Shown here: positions 40,442-53,250 of the stretch, in pieces
Layout of the letters: each line of letters starts with the position of its first letter
Position numbering within the stretch: the stretch's first letter is position 1
NCBI RefSeq assembly: GCF_963678635.1
Contig: NC_087065.1
Span: 73,293,345-73,357,344, forward strand
Length of the DNA: 64,000 nucleotides
Origin: Symsagittifera roscoffensis
Taxonomy: Eukaryota > Xenacoelomorpha > Acoela > Convolutidae
Direction: 5' to 3'
Made by a program: the position numbers and the translations under genes
The notes under the pieces: model-generated
Databases searched by the model: none
What the model was told of the DNA's origin: nothing
The model's input: only the letters and a program-made list of their open reading frames with translations

Positions 40442-43010
40442 TTGGGTTTTATTTCACATGTTTCAGGTAGACCCACTGCCTACCCAAGGGACACTACGAA
40501 GTTGGAATGTTTCGGAAACGCGATCGACATTAGCCCAACAACCGATGGCTTGCCAAAAAGCAACTCGACAGCCTTCTACAGCGACTACGAAGAAACCCCA
40601 CCATGGAAGCCATGTATTAAGAAACGATCGACACGGATCTTCAGAGAGTATTCATCATCAAAGTAGACGACCACCCGGACAACGAGACCGGAAAATGGTA
40701 TTTTCCTCTCCACCCAGTAACAAGCCTAGAAAAGTACGCCGAGTACCAAACTCCTCCAGCATCTTCAAAGGAGCTTCTCTCAACTGCACCCTTCTAACTA
40801 GACCGAACCTCCTCACAAACCTCACCGGAAATGTCATGAAATTTCGTGAAGACCAGATTGAATTCTCAGAATACATCGAGGCAATGTTCATGCAAGTCTT
40901 CGTTAAGCCTCAAGATCAGCCCTACCTACGAATTTTATGGAAAGACGATCACCACAAGCCTGTCACCTACCAGTACACTCGTCACATCTTCGGTGCAGGC
41001 AAAATAAACTATGTGGCCTGCTACGCTACCCGACAATGTGCCAGAAACATTGCTGACGAATTCCCCAGCTTGGTGACAAATCTCAAAAAAGAATATATAC
41101 ATGGACGACCTCTTCAAAGCCGTATCAACGCCTCGCAAAGCCACCAAATTGATGAAAGACCTTCAAACAATGTTCAGCCGTGGATGTTTCAACCTGAAAA
41201 AGTGGACATCCAACTCTAAAGAGTTCCTAAGTCCATCGCGGAGAACGATATAGGAAATAGCGATAGCCTCACATCAGTTGAAAGACCTCTTGAAGAAGTT
41301 TAAGTAGTCAAATAAAAGCTCGACTAAGACGTACGTCAAGTGGAAGCCAAGAAATTTCAGACGACCGACTAAAAGGGTTCCACACAACGCAAACTACTGA
41401 AGTGTGCTTCTTAATTTTTTGACCCACTTGGAATAAACATGCCATTGACGATACGACTTTGTACTTGCCTGGACTACTCGACCCCAATCGGACAAATCCC
41501 TCAACCTAGAAGGATCTCAACGAATGGATTGAGGAACCAGTTCAACGACATTTGCCTGCCACGGAATTCTTTTAGCACAGGAAAAAGTTTTCTCGACATG
41601 CAGCTTCTTATCTTCAACGACTACTCGGAGCTTGCCCTTGCATAAGTTGCTTCCTTCAGGATCACCTACGCCGACAATGGAGTGGAAGTAAGTTCATTAT
41701 CGGAAAAGCAAGAGTAGTCCCCCTCAATAGAATGAAAATACCAAACTTGGAACTATAAGCTGCGACAAATGGAGCCAAACTTGCACGATTTGTCAAAGGA
41801 CAGCACGACATCAAGATTGACAGCACAATTCTCTGGACAGACAATTGAACCGTCTTACATTGGATCAATTCTCCGAATCAGCTCCACCTGATTTTTATCT
41901 TCATCTTAGACTCGTCATCGCAACAAAATTGGAGATTTGTACCCAGCAAAGTCAACCCCGCCGACGATGCAACACGTGGATACACGCATGCGACATGACA
42001 GCCGATTCTCGATGGATCAAAAGACCAACCTCTGTTGCAAAATCTGCATCAGGTTGGCCCGCACAAATAAAATTACAGCCTTCGACAGAGTTTCTAACGA
42101 ACAACAGCCAAAATCAGCTGAAAGCAACCTTAACAGTGATTGATTACAGCCGATTCAGTACATGGACTCGATCTCTAAAAATGACAGCGTTTGTCAACCT
42201 CTTTGTATAGAACCTCAAATCGAAAGAACACCGCCAGCTCACACTTTAGGACTAGCCAATGCGCTTGCTTCCTTTGTGAAGAGATGCCAAATCAACCGTT
42301 TCCCTAAAGAAATTGACAGCCTTTGGAAAAAGACTTCAGCACGCAGTCGATTACCAATTTTTCGACGAACATGACTTTCTGCGAACCAAAGGACGACTCA
42401 GCAAAGCAACAATTCTTCTCTCCAGTGGCCACCCTGTAATCATTGACGCAGAACAACAACCCATTCTCCTCTTTCTGCAGCATATTCACGACAGCAACGG
42501 ACAATGTGGTTTAGAATTTAGCATGATGCAACAGGACTTCTGGATTCTCGACTCAAGGAAAATTCTGAAAAGAATATCTGGCATTGCATACCATGCCGAA
42601 GACACGCCAGGAACCAATTAGGCATCTTTATGGGACCAACTTCATGGGACAGTCGCCGACTTCATTGGACCCTTCGCAACGACGATCAATGGAATTTTTT
42701 CCAAAAGACATGTTTTGGTCTTCACGTGCCTAGCTACTCGAGCAGTTTATACTGAAACCTGCCACTCTATCAACATTGACTGCTCTCTTCAAGCCCTCCC
42801 ACGCTTCATCGCCCGACGTGAAAAATCCAGCCAAATTCAATCAGACAACGGAAAATGTTTCGTTGGTGCCAACAACAAATTCGAGAAACTTCTGCAGCAT
42901 CTTCAAGAGTCGAAACAATTCAAACAGCAGAACGAACTTCTTGGGTTGAAATGGAAATTTAACCCACCCGTCGCACCACACTTTGGAGGATCTCGCAGTG
43001 CAGAGTTACG
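40442..43010 (+). mobile_element. Decayed BEL/Pao retrotransposon (pol remnant)
   Basis: A plus-strand pol remnant with BEL/Pao signatures in order. Reverse transcriptase: 'KWYFPLHPV' in one frame near 40.69 kb, 'GASLNCTLLTRPNLLTNLTG', 'YIEAMFMQVFV', 'QPYLRILW' and 'YQYTRHIFGA', then the catalytic 'YMDDL' in another frame near 41.1 kb and 'FNLKKWTSNS'. RNase H region: 'NPADDATR' in a third frame near 41.96 kb. Integrase: 'FLRTKGRLSKATILLSSGHP' and a core with 'FTCLATRAVYTE' and 'IQSDNGKCFVGAN', ending 'FNPPVAPHFGG'. At least four frame changes and several stops show that it is dead. It is truncated at about 43.0 kb before the last catalytic residue, and I find no LTRs. Confidence 0.88.
42715..43010 (+). 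pseudogene. pol: BEL/Pao integrase core fragment
   Basis: The best-preserved piece of the Pao element. It holds the integrase core from 'FTCLATRAVYTETCHS' (first Asp replaced or lost in this copy), through 'CSLQALPRFIARR' and 'IQSDNGKCFVGANNKFEKLL' (second Asp present), to 'LKWKFNPPVAPHFGG'. The catalytic Glu, which normally follows within a few residues, is missing because the sequence switches to unrelated G/T-rich DNA at about 43.0 kb. Confidence 0.8.
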
Positions 43011-43062
43011 CGAGATTATAGCATGTGGAGAGTTACGCGAGATTGTGGCCAAAAGTGGGTGA
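43005..43062 (+). repeat. Short tandem repeat at the Pao junction
   Basis: GAGAGTTACGCGAGATT occurs twice in close succession (about 43004 and about 43029; the first lacks the leading GA), immediately where Pao homology stops. It may mark the insertion or recombination boundary with the G/T-rich region. Confidence 0.5.
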
Positions 43063-43524
43063 AATGTGCGCGAGTTAAATTGGAAATTGGGGAGTTTACG
43101 AAGTAAAGCACACAAAAAGGTCAATTTTTATCTTAATTCATTACTAGGTATTAATTCATTACAATGTATAGAATTTTTACTGCCTATTTGTTTTAATTTT
43201 TTGTTTTAAGTATAAATTTTACTTCTTTTTGAAAAGTTACGAAAAATAGTAGAGATTATTCGTTTGAAAATTTTATAAAAGTTTTAATTTTTAAATTTGA
43301 GTGCTTTTCAGAAAATATTAGTGAAACCTAAAAAAAGTTGGTAAAACACACATTTAAAAAACGATGTGTGTCAAAAAATATTTAATAATTAGAAAACAGT
43401 TTAATTCATACTTGAGGTAAGTTAGTTTTAATTGTGGTTGACTGCATAATAAGTTGTGCAAGCACGCTAAAGATGTTAATATTTCAAAGAAGTTCATTTT
43501 TTAAAGGGTTAGTGAATTTACAAA

Positions 43525-44698
43525 ATGAGAACCAGGAGAGGGCGGGGAGGAGGGAGTGTTCATCAACGTAGGAGCCGCGTTGGATTTTGGGTTCGCTATT
43601 ATTATAAGAAGTTTAGAGGATCAGTGGGAGGTTTTGAAACAAAAAGTCGGAAGTGTAAGTGTGTCGACGGTGTAGGGTATTTGCGTTTCATTAGTATGCA
43701 TTGTGCACGGGTGGGAGCATTACAGATAGATGATATCGATGTTTCTGATGGTGAGGCTGATTATCTTTGTATGATCTGGCGGTCAGTTTTTTGAATTTGA
43801 TATTAGTGTTGGATGACGTCGTCGAGGTCATGTTCGATTTGGTTGTCGGTCATAAGAGTTGAGGTATGGTGTGAGGAGACAAAATTTATCGTCGTATGAA
43901 CTAAGTTGTGTTACGTTGTGACTATATTCTGATCAATATGAGAGGGCGGTATTCGAGACACATATTTGTCTGGAAAGTGGGCCTAAGAAATAAACTTTTT
44001 TTAAATTAAAAAATGGTGTTCGTTGGTAACATCGTTTGTATACAAAGACATAGACTGACGAGACTTTTTTTGGTTCAAGTATAATACCAAAGCATGTTTG
44101 CTTGGTAATCAATGAATATTGAGCAATATCCAGAGAGGAGAAATCCTGCATAAGTATTTTTTTTTTACCTTTGCTAGTACTAGTGATTGCAGTATCAGTA
44201 TTCTTTCTAATTCGCATAGATGATCTGGTGTTTCGAGTTTTGAGAGATACATTTCTTGAAAAAATTTACTTTTTGTGTAATCAAGTTTTATGTAAAGATG
44301 TATGTTATATTGGATTGACCCAAAACATGTGTGATTCAATGTTGATAGATCTTTTAAACCTATACTTTCTTTAGTTGCCGAGGAAGTTTCCCTCCGATTT
44401 GTCCGTTGTCTCTTTTTAGTTTAACGGGTTCATAATTTTATCGTCTTTGTTCTGATTTGTAGCGTGTTTGGAATTTATGAATTTTTCGGTTTCAATATTT
44501 ATATATATTTTTTCCATATTCAGCAAAGATTTCGGAATAATGGGTTTTAAGTAGTGGTTTCTAATATTTACTTGCAAATTGTTTCTGGGTAGATTTGAAA
44601 ACGTGTTAATTTGTTTTCGATTCGATTTTTTTTCCTATATAGATCTCTTGGTTGAAGGTTTTGTCGATGTGGGTGTAGTTCATATTATGGTTTTGATT
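43525..44698. other. 3' part of the G/T-rich block, unassigned
   Basis: Between the Pao junction and the env-position frame I can assign nothing. The 89-codon plus-strand frame near 43.5 kb is Arg/Gly-rich through G-richness and is opposite to the direction of the element. Confidence 0.35.
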
Positions 44699-46000
44699 TT
44701 ATGAAGAATTTGTGTAAAATTCAACCATTCGTGCTTGAATTTTAGAATATCTGAAGGTAGTACATGTGTCTTCAGGAAGCCAAATAACGGTTGCCTGGGT
44801 GCGTATTGTGGGTTCGCAAAATCTTTGATCATTGTAACAAGGTAAGCGGTTGCCTTGATATATTACAATGTCGTCTTCTAAATCTCCTGTGGGCTGAATT
44901 TGTTGGAGTTGTATTTCCCAATCAAAAAACATTATTTTTCGACAACCAATGCTTTTCGTGGTAGCTTTACAGTTTGATTGGTCATTTAAACAAAAATGAA
45001 TTATCCAATTTATTCGTGTAGATAACAAGTTTAACTACCATGTGGGCCATGAATGGGGTATTTTTTGTCGAGTTGTGTATGGCCCTCTTTTTTTCTAGTT
45101 GATGTTGATGTGTTAAGTCAGGAAAGAAGTGAAACGAGTCAAAAATTATTTTAATCGGGTCCTGCCTTTCTTTTTAAAAAAATTTAAATGGATTAGCTCT
45201 TGTTTAAGAATTTTGGAAGTGAGATGTAGCAATCGTTCAAATTTATTTTGACCATATGAATCCTGATCTAGTCTTAATCAGTTTCCATTTGATACTTGTG
45301 AAGAATGTACTTCCTTTCCAGAAAAGTTTCCTGTGAAATTATAGCCTACAAGTGTTGTAGCCCGGGTTTTAGAGTAAAATGGTCATAACAGTACTTGTTT
45401 CAATTGCTTGTGGTTCTGATTTGCCGTGTGTAACTTGGGTTATTGGGTTTTTGTGTTATGTTGTTTTGCTGATTGTCTTCGCAAGCATGCTGTGTCACTA
45501 GGAGGTCTTGGGATGGATCATTGTGAACTGTAGGTTCGATTGATGCGAGGAGATTAACGATATCAAGCAATGCCAATATTGAAAATTACATGTGTATATA
45601 GGTCCTGAAAATAATTTGTAAAAAGATGTAAAACCAATTGTCTTGTTCTTGTATCTGTCATTTTTATAGATCAATTCGGTACAATTCAATCGGAGACGCA
45701 AAGTTGTACTGGTGTGTCTGGTTGATATAAAGGCAGTGGGTGATTTATACTGTTATTTAGCTTAAAAATTATTTCAAATTGTAGGACCAAGTTTTTCTGA
45801 GATACTATTTGAATATTATTGTCCTGTATATCTTGGTGGAATTCTTGTCTATTTTGTAACTAATTTAGTGCCCAACTGTGAAATCGGGAGCTGTCCAAAT
45901 GTTGTCCGAACACAGAATGAGGTGCTACAAAAGTGTTCCAGTTTGGTCGTGGGGGTTTAATGGTATTTTGTAATTCTTGATGTCTATTATTGAGACGGTT
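44699..46000 (-). pseudogene. Possible third (env-position) ORF remnant of Gypsy-3
   Basis: Downstream of integrase on the minus strand lies a 109-codon frame (44699-45028) with several cysteines and a 'TVIWLPEDTCTTF' segment. About 0.9 kb upstream (45.8-46.0 kb) is another broken frame with polar, Gln/Asn-rich heptad-like character. Position after pol and a cysteine-rich composition are what an envelope-like third ORF would show. I cannot match it to a known envelope family, no signal peptide or anchor was found, and it is interrupted by stops. This is a weak call. Confidence 0.3.
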
Positions 46001-48709
46001 ATGCAAATTTATGGGAAAGGTGTTTAGAGATGACATCTTTGCTATTGATCGGGTTGATGGTAGGAAAAGTATTTCTGGCAGGGTTGATGAAACTGTACTG
46101 GAGGATAGGTCAAAAGAGTAGTTAGCTTGACTTAGTTTGCCATGGAGAAAATGTATAGTTCATCCAATACGGAAGTCTTTCTAAGAGTTTGGAGGGTTAA
46201 TGGGTTTTCTCGTATTTGTTCTGAGGTTGGAGTTGAACATAGGTAGTAAGATGGTAGAATTGAAATATGTTGTGTTGAACTTAGACTTGTAGTTGGGCGG
46301 AGGTTTCTTCTATAGTTGTTGCAAGATTGGAGGAAGTAGAAGATACTGGAGTGAGGGTATGTTGACTTTTACTTGTGGTGTTTCAAAATTCGGTTACTTA
46401 TTATTCTGTTACATGTTATGAATTATTTGTCTTTCAATTGGTAAAGTTTGATTTTCTTCACGATGTCGAGATGTATTTGAAACTTGTGATAGAGATGGGT
46501 CGAGGTTGTATGTTGGTTCGTATTGTGGTTCACTTGAAGGAACGTTGTGGTGAGCTGGAGTTAGTGATTCTGGAAAAGGTACTTGTCTTTCCTCAAAGAT
46601 AAATGGGTGTTCGACGATTGATATCCGGGTAGATGGTTGGTAGATGTTGATATCCGGGTAAATGACTGCGTGCTCAAGTTATCGATTGTGCAGGGACTTT
46701 GGTGTGGAAGTTGGGATAAGGTAACAAATGGGGAACCTGTTTTTTGGTTTTGATCAGCAATCTTGATTTGTATATTTTTTGTTTGAGTAACTCAAGAAGA
46801 AATATTTTCTTGCTTGTGGTCTTCGACAAAAATGAATAATAATTGATTGCCAGCTTTAGGGTAATTATTGTTTTCTTATGATTTTTAGAGTGCTAAGACT
46901 AAGATTAGGAGTTAAGTCAACAAGGTTACAAAAACTATCAGAATTGCTTTTTTATTAAAAAGAAAACCCTTCACAAGATTTTGACAAGATTTTGGTTGTT
47001 TTTGTATTTAATAAGGTTGTCGATGACCTGGGAGAGAGAAATATAGGTGATTAGTAAACAGTGAAAATGGCAATTGAATACAAAAAACTACAAAAATCAC
47101 TAGTATAAAGTCTCAGATAATGTAAAAAGAAAAAGACAAAGGTTAAAAAAAATAGAGTCAAACTGAAATAAATTTAAATCATTTTTGCTGAGAAGTTAAA
47201 CGACTGTTTGAAAAGTAAGCAATCGAAAAGTGATTCCAATTATCCAAAAGATTTTTTTCTTTGATTTATATCGAGTGCGATCGGATTGTTTAATGAATTT
47301 TGATAATTGGATTGGATATAGGGATACTTTGGTTGACCAGTCTGAAGGGCCGGGTATTAAGTTGCTAGTTCTTGTTTTTTTTACAGGATGATCAAAATCG
47401 TTTTGTTGGTGCCTATCTTTTGACTAGGACATCTTGTGTCATTTTAACTTAAGGCTAATTTGCTTCTTTGTTTCGAGTCTGAATTAATATAATATTGTTC
47501 AGTGATAGAAGGGGAAAGAATTTAGATATAATATTTATTCAAATAGTCAAAAAAAGAAAGTGTTGTTAGTTTTTGAGGTTGAAGTTAGTTACACTTAAAA
47601 ATTAGAAGATTTTTCAAGTGCAATTAAGGTTCTAGTTGAAGTTTGGATTTAATCGTTCAACTGAAGTGTGGTGGCGAATTGAAAATTTGAAAATCTGGAG
47701 AGCTGTGGAATAATGTGTCTGAATAAATAAGTTTTAAATTTGGAGTTTTAGATCAGCAAAGATGTAAATAGATGTTCAGAGGGCATTTGCCAGGTAATTT
47801 TATGCGTTTGAATCGGTTATTTTTTTCAGGGTTAGTTTTTAAAAATGACTTTTTTCATTAATTACGATTACGTAGTAAAAGTTTTACTATCTTTTCTTGG
47901 TTGATTCCTAAGTCTAGATGGTTGGCATTGTTGTAAATTTTCCTTGTCCTCAGGATTTCTACTTTTTTTGTAGTTTTTGATATGTTCTTTGTTTGGTAAT
48001 GGTAAATTTGTAGTGCTTTTCTAGTATATTTTTTGTTGTATCGTTTGTTAGTTTTTGTAATTTTTTTCAACCGTCAGGTATTTTGAGATCAATGTTCATG
48101 GTGGTGTTTTGACAATATGGTTTCCAGTAAAAGAATATAATTGTGTAAGTTTACGGATTGCGTATTCTTTCGGGTGATATGGCAAAAAGTTGTTTCTGTG
48201 GTGCATAATTTTTTGTTTTGCCCAATTAATTTTTTTTTGAGGTCCGTTGGTTTTTTAAATGGTATAAGGTCCTTTTCTCAATAGCTCTAATTTCTTTTAT
48301 ATGTCGTTGTGTATTAAGAATACAGGGATTAGACGAAAATTTCCCATTTTGATATCTGAGTCGTGAGTAAAACGTTAAATGATTTGAAATTGAATCTTTT
48401 GTCTTTGTATCATTTTATTGCTACTTTTTGATTACTTCAATGTGTTTTTTTGATTACTCGTGTTTTTTTTATCTCTCTTTAAAGTCCATTCCATGAGGAT
48501 GCCAAAAAATTTGTGGAAGACAAAAATGATCAACATCGTCAGTGTAACTTGTAATGGTTGACAGAATGCTTGTGTGTTTTTGCTGCAAACGTTTTTGGTT
48601 TTCGTGGCCTCTGGTTAAAAACTTTTTCATAGGTAGGCAATCAAAAAAATTTTAATTGAAAACTATATGCAAATGGGAGTAATTTTACATCTATCGACAA
48701 TTGAGTTTT
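46001..48709. other. G/T-rich block between env-position frame and integrase
   Basis: No domain is recognised. The minus strand has a Lys/Asn-rich 70-codon frame at 47858-48070 that could be the integrase C-terminus or pol tail, but this rests on position only. Confidence 0.35.
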
Positions 48710-48958
48710 TTAGAAATCATTTCCGTTAACTATAAATTGTAGAAAACTCTTGGAGTGAGCGCGGTTCACGCCTTCCCTTAGTCCATTAGTCCATGAATCG
48801 GGTGAGGTTCTAGGTTTATGTTTACTATGATACAAGTGACACAATATAATAGTTCTGTTTTTATTTATTTGTGGTCCATTAGTTGTTACAAGGATATCGG
48901 GTAATCCGAATTTGGCTATCCAGTGTTCGTAAAGTGTAATATATTTATAAAGAAGCAT
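48710..48958 (-). pseudogene. pol: Gypsy-3 integrase core fragment
   Basis: The minus-strand frame contains 'AKFGLPDILVTTNGPQINKN', which matches the second catalytic block of Gypsy integrases except that the Asp expected before NGPQ is Thr. It is followed by 'SKHKPRTSPDSWTNGL' and 'EGVNRAHS', where the catalytic Glu is recognisable. It is cut by stops on both sides. Confidence 0.75.
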
Positions 48959-49869
48959 TTCAGGATCGAGCTAGATTTAGTGCTACATAAGGTGTAAATG
49001 CGTCTGTTATTACATTGATATATGAATTTCCTTCATACGAGGGTGAATTAGGGCCTCTTGTATTGAATGAGATCCAGAGATAAAACATAGACTTTGTCCT
49101 TCAAAGTTTTATTTTTCTGCCAATTGTCTTTGGTGTATAAAAAATTTTTTACTTAAGAGGTGAGACGGTTCATACAAAAGAACTTTTGCTCATATTGGTG
49201 CATTTGGAAAACAAGTTATGTGTGAAGTTGTCACAGGTTTTTCTGATCCAAAAGGCCCTCTTTGCTTGGAGGTGTGCGTTGTGTAGAATGCTATGAGATT
49301 GAAATTTAGTGGAAACAGGGTACTTCAAAATTGAAGTAGAAATAATTCAAAAAAATTGTATTTTCAGTTTTGATATATTACTGAATTTGCGGAAGTTTTG
49401 GAGTACTGTTTAATATCCTAGGGTGCTTTTTTAGGTTTAGTTTTATGTTTGTGCCAAAATTTGAATTGGTCTATGACAGTGTATAGATTTTCAAATCTTT
49501 TAACTCAATCGGTTGTTAGGATTATTGTACCTGGTGGAAAATTGCTTTGCATCTCGTGGCTTGTTAATGAGGTGTTGTCGACAGGCGACAAGGTTTTTGA
49601 AGTCAAAAACTTTGTTTATTGTGTACTTCTTGATTGTATCTAATGGTCATGCCAATCTTTTTGTATCTTATTAATCTTTTTTTTTCTATTAGCGGAAATA
49701 TTTTGTTTCTCTGTGGATTCTACTTTTTTTGTGTTTACTTTTGTGTTGTTTTTATCCCTGAGGAGGAGGGTATGGATTGAAATATGTTTTTTCTGGTAAA
49801 TCAACTTCGTAGCGGTTGTTTTGATATTTTGAATAAAATGGGAAACGTTCCAGTTTGTTTATTTGTTTG

Positions 49870-50300
49870 CTATCTGTACAATGCAGGGAAGGGTATCTGG
49901 CAAAGCAAGGTTTTTTCCCACTGCCCAGACCATGTGTAGCCTAGAAAAAGATATTTATAATAAATGAAGTCTAAGTACTTTATGAATTGGGTTTGGTTTT
50001 TGTGTAGAAAAATTAATTGTTTATGTTCTGTGGATAAAACTGTTTGATGTTTTGAGCCGAGATTTAAAAATTCGTACTCTGATATTGTATGTTTTGTAAA
50101 TGTACAATTTCTCATGAGTGTAGAGAGTTGTAGCTGGGCTTGTGAAAAAAATCATGAATTTGCTGAGAATAGATTCATTCCATTTGCACCGTGGTGGGAT
50201 TGTAAGAGTGCTGCTCCAATTCTAAACTTGGATGCATCACTCATTGCACAAACTGGTTGATCTGGGACGCGAACACTGATCGAGTTTTGTTCGCTAAAAA
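49870..50300 (-). pseudogene. pol: Gypsy-3 RNase H fragment
   Basis: Two adjacent minus-strand pieces. 'PVCAMSDASKFRIGAALLQS' (about 50205-50260) is the first RNase H block with its catalytic Asp. 'SEYEFLNLGSKHQTVLSTEH' (within 49870-50115) is the later block, where the Asp expected in TDHK is Glu. They are separated by stops and a frame change. Confidence 0.8.
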
Positions 50301-50639
50301 AATTTTGATTTTCATTATATAGTTTTTTGGTTTTGATTGTCGAATCAAAATTATTTTGTTTTCATAGAATATTGTAAGACGGCTTAAGTTATAGTCGCAG
50401 TTTTTTTTACATATTTATCCAAAAATTTCCAGGACATTTTTTACTTTCTTTTTATTAGATGGTAGTGGTAATTTCAAAATGGCATCTATTTTCAATTTCA
50501 AAGGAATTATCGTTTGTTCTTTTAAGTTTGTTCTAAAAATTTAAGTAAAATGAGGAAAAAATGTGGTTTGTCTGCGGCTGCTTTCAGATTTTTTTTCTAA
50601 TACTTGGTGATATTTTTCTAAGAGTTGAAACATTTCTGT

Positions 50640-51232
50640 TTTCGTGTCTGACTCTATGAAAACATCGCTTCAATATGCGATTAGGTTTGTGCTTAGAATT
50701 AACGGCCGCAAAAATTTGAATCCGCTGGTCCTTTGGAGATAGAATAACCTAATAAATTCGTTTTGTTGATTTCCAATAACGAAATGCGTTAAGCGGTATA
50801 AGTATTTTTATAGGGTTATTTGATTATATGCGCTGTTCATGTCTACTGTTGTATAAAACTGTCCATTTGTCTTTGTGAGTATGACTTGTATTGGTTCTAT
50901 TGTCCAGTTACCTTTCGATTCTTCTCTGAGAGAATTTAAGTATCTTGGTTCGAAAACTATTTTTAGATGTTCTTCTTTTGCTAGCAAAAAACCGGGTTCA
51001 TAAATGCGTTAGGTTTCGGTTTTTGATCTTTACTTACTGGTGGAATAATTTGATTTTGTTCAAGAAAATTGAGAAATCTATAAAATTTTCCTGAAAACTT
51101 ATTGATTATAAGCGCATTGCTTTTTGAAAGATGCGTCGGTTTTAAGTGGAAAATGCAACAATGAAAGTGTTTTTCCAATATCAAATTTTGAAGCAACCTA
51201 TACATTTGGATATGTTTAAAACAAATTTGCAC
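50640..51232 (-). pseudogene. pol: Gypsy-3 reverse transcriptase fragment
   Basis: The minus strand reads 'FLNFLEQNQIIPPVSKD' and 'PNAFMNPVFC' (fingers), then in a shifted frame 'WTIEPIQVILTKTNGQFYTT' followed directly by 'VDMNSAYNQITL', the motif A block with its catalytic Asp (about 50815-50850). The YxDD block was not found intact. Stops and shifts occur throughout. Confidence 0.8.
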
Positions 51233-53180
51233 GTTTTTCGAAATCTTCTTGATTGATTTTTGAGTTTTGGAAAGTTAATATGGTGAGGAGTTTTTGTTGT
51301 TCTGTTGTACATTTTGAGATTACAAATGGACGTTTTAAAAACGGTGTTTTTGTGAAAAAATCAGTTTTTTGTTTTGGCGCTTCAATTTCATTGTTTGTTG
51401 ATGATTCTGCATTAATTATAGAAGATTGGCAAACGTGTAATAGTTATAGAATATTGTTAACTCTAAATGCTCGTTCTTGTATCGGGTGTATTGTTGCGTT
51501 ATTTTTGACAGTATCCTATTAGTGCTTTTGGAGGTGGATTTTAAAATGGCAAATTGTTGCATATCTGAAAATCAACTTTCTCTGTACTTTTTTCAAGGGC
51601 TTTTTGTGGATGAGATTGTTACTCTGAAAAAAATTTTTGCCTTGGTTTGAATTTAAGGTCAGACTTGTATAATTTTGATTTTGTTTAGACCGCTATTTTT
51701 ATGATATAGTTGAGCTATGGGAAAAATATATGCATAACCAAATGATAGTTAAAATGTTTTCAGTTTTGGCTAATATTTTGAAAAGAGGGGAGGTTGCTTA
51801 TTTAATCTTTGAAAAAGTCTCAATGAGTTTTATTTTTTTTGTATATTTATCTTTGATTTGTAGCTTGCTGTTTAAGATAACATTTTATTGGTATATATTT
51901 GGTATTAAATATTATTCCTATTATGTCGTATTTTTTGTATCTTTTGTGTGAAATAACTGTTCAAAGGATTTTGTTAAGAGTTTGTTTTGTTCCATTGTTT
52001 TCGTTGGTCGGAGAATTATTTGACAATTTCCATAAAAATTCCAAATATGTACTTTGTGCGGCGACTAATTTGCAAAATGTACTATGAAAGATCAGTTGGG
52101 GATTAATAAGCGTTTTTCAACATTACTTATAGTTGAAAATGCGCTTGAATCATTATGAATAACTTTTTTGAGATCTGAATGTCAAAAAAAATCGTTTTTC
52201 GGACTTTCCAAAAGAAATTATTTTGTCCAAAACCTTTTTTTGGCAGATGTGACTTGGATGTGGTATTACGATTTATGTAATTAGTTAAGTCGTGGTTTTC
52301 TTTAGTAACTGGTTTTTTGGAGATATCGTTTGTTTGATTTGTGTCTTGTTCGGGACGATTACTGTCGAGGTATTCATTCTGCTAGTTATCAGAATGAATG
52401 GGAGTTTCGTATTCAAATTTAATCGTAACATGTAGATATTTAATGTTTTATCTGTGTCACTTTCATCGTCAATACTTTCACAACATAAATGGTTTACTTG
52501 GATTTCTGCAATTTTGTTGTTCTCATTTCAGGTGGGTCAGGTTGTTGTTTCATATGTAAGTTAAAGATAAATTATAAATTTAAATGATAAATTTGGCGTT
52601 GTTGTTTTGAAGTGCTACTTGAGTTATTTTGAGCTTGTCAATTTTGGATGTTATGAAATGTTTCTATTTGATGTTTGCTAATAATAATTTAAAGATTATC
52701 TATTTTGATAACTAATAATTCTACTTCTCTAGTTTTTTTTAAATTTATTTTCATGTGATCTATAGTTATATTTTCTGTTATCTTAGTTTTTATTTCGGGT
52801 GTTCCCATATCTGTTGTTTGAGTAGATTCTGTGGCGATTAATTGAAAAATTTCTAGAATGATCATTCAAGTAATATTCAATGGGATTATTTGAAAATGAA
52901 CGGTTTCTGTTATAAGTAGAAAAATTACTCCTATTTGAGTTTGATCCTGAGTAATTGCTCCTATACTGATTTTTGTGGCTAATAGAGCAACCATATCTGT
53001 TTTGCTAATCATAATTAGAATTCGTTCGAAATAGAATTTTACGCGACAGTTATTTTTGTATAATAATTGTGATCTATTGTTATTATAGCTAGATGGAAGC
53101 GGTTTTCCTGAACTATTGTTACTTTGAAAAATTTTTTAGGTTAGCTTTGATCTTTTTCATGAATTCATAAAAAAACAGAG
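51233..53180. other. G/T-rich block upstream of RT
   Basis: By position this should hold protease and part of gag of Gypsy-3. The minus strand near 52.85-53.1 kb is Asn/Ser/Arg-rich and gag-linker-like. No protease motif was found. Confidence 0.35.
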
Positions 53181-53189
53181 TTTTTTTGG

Positions 53190-53250
53190 AGTGCATTCGG
53201 CAATATTGTGTTGTGTCCGTATCGTCTACAACATTTCTTGAATGAGAGTT
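53190..53250 (-). pseudogene. gag: Possible Gypsy-3 zinc-knuckle remnant
   Basis: The minus strand reads 'KCCRRYGHNTILPNA', reminiscent of a CX2CX4HX4C knuckle in which some cysteines have changed. Its position upstream of RT fits nucleocapsid. The match is short. Confidence 0.4.

Noticed and set aside
43525-43794. 89-codon Arg/Gly-rich plus-strand ORF
   Set aside because: Its composition follows from local G-richness and it opposes the direction of the decayed element. No domain is recognisable.
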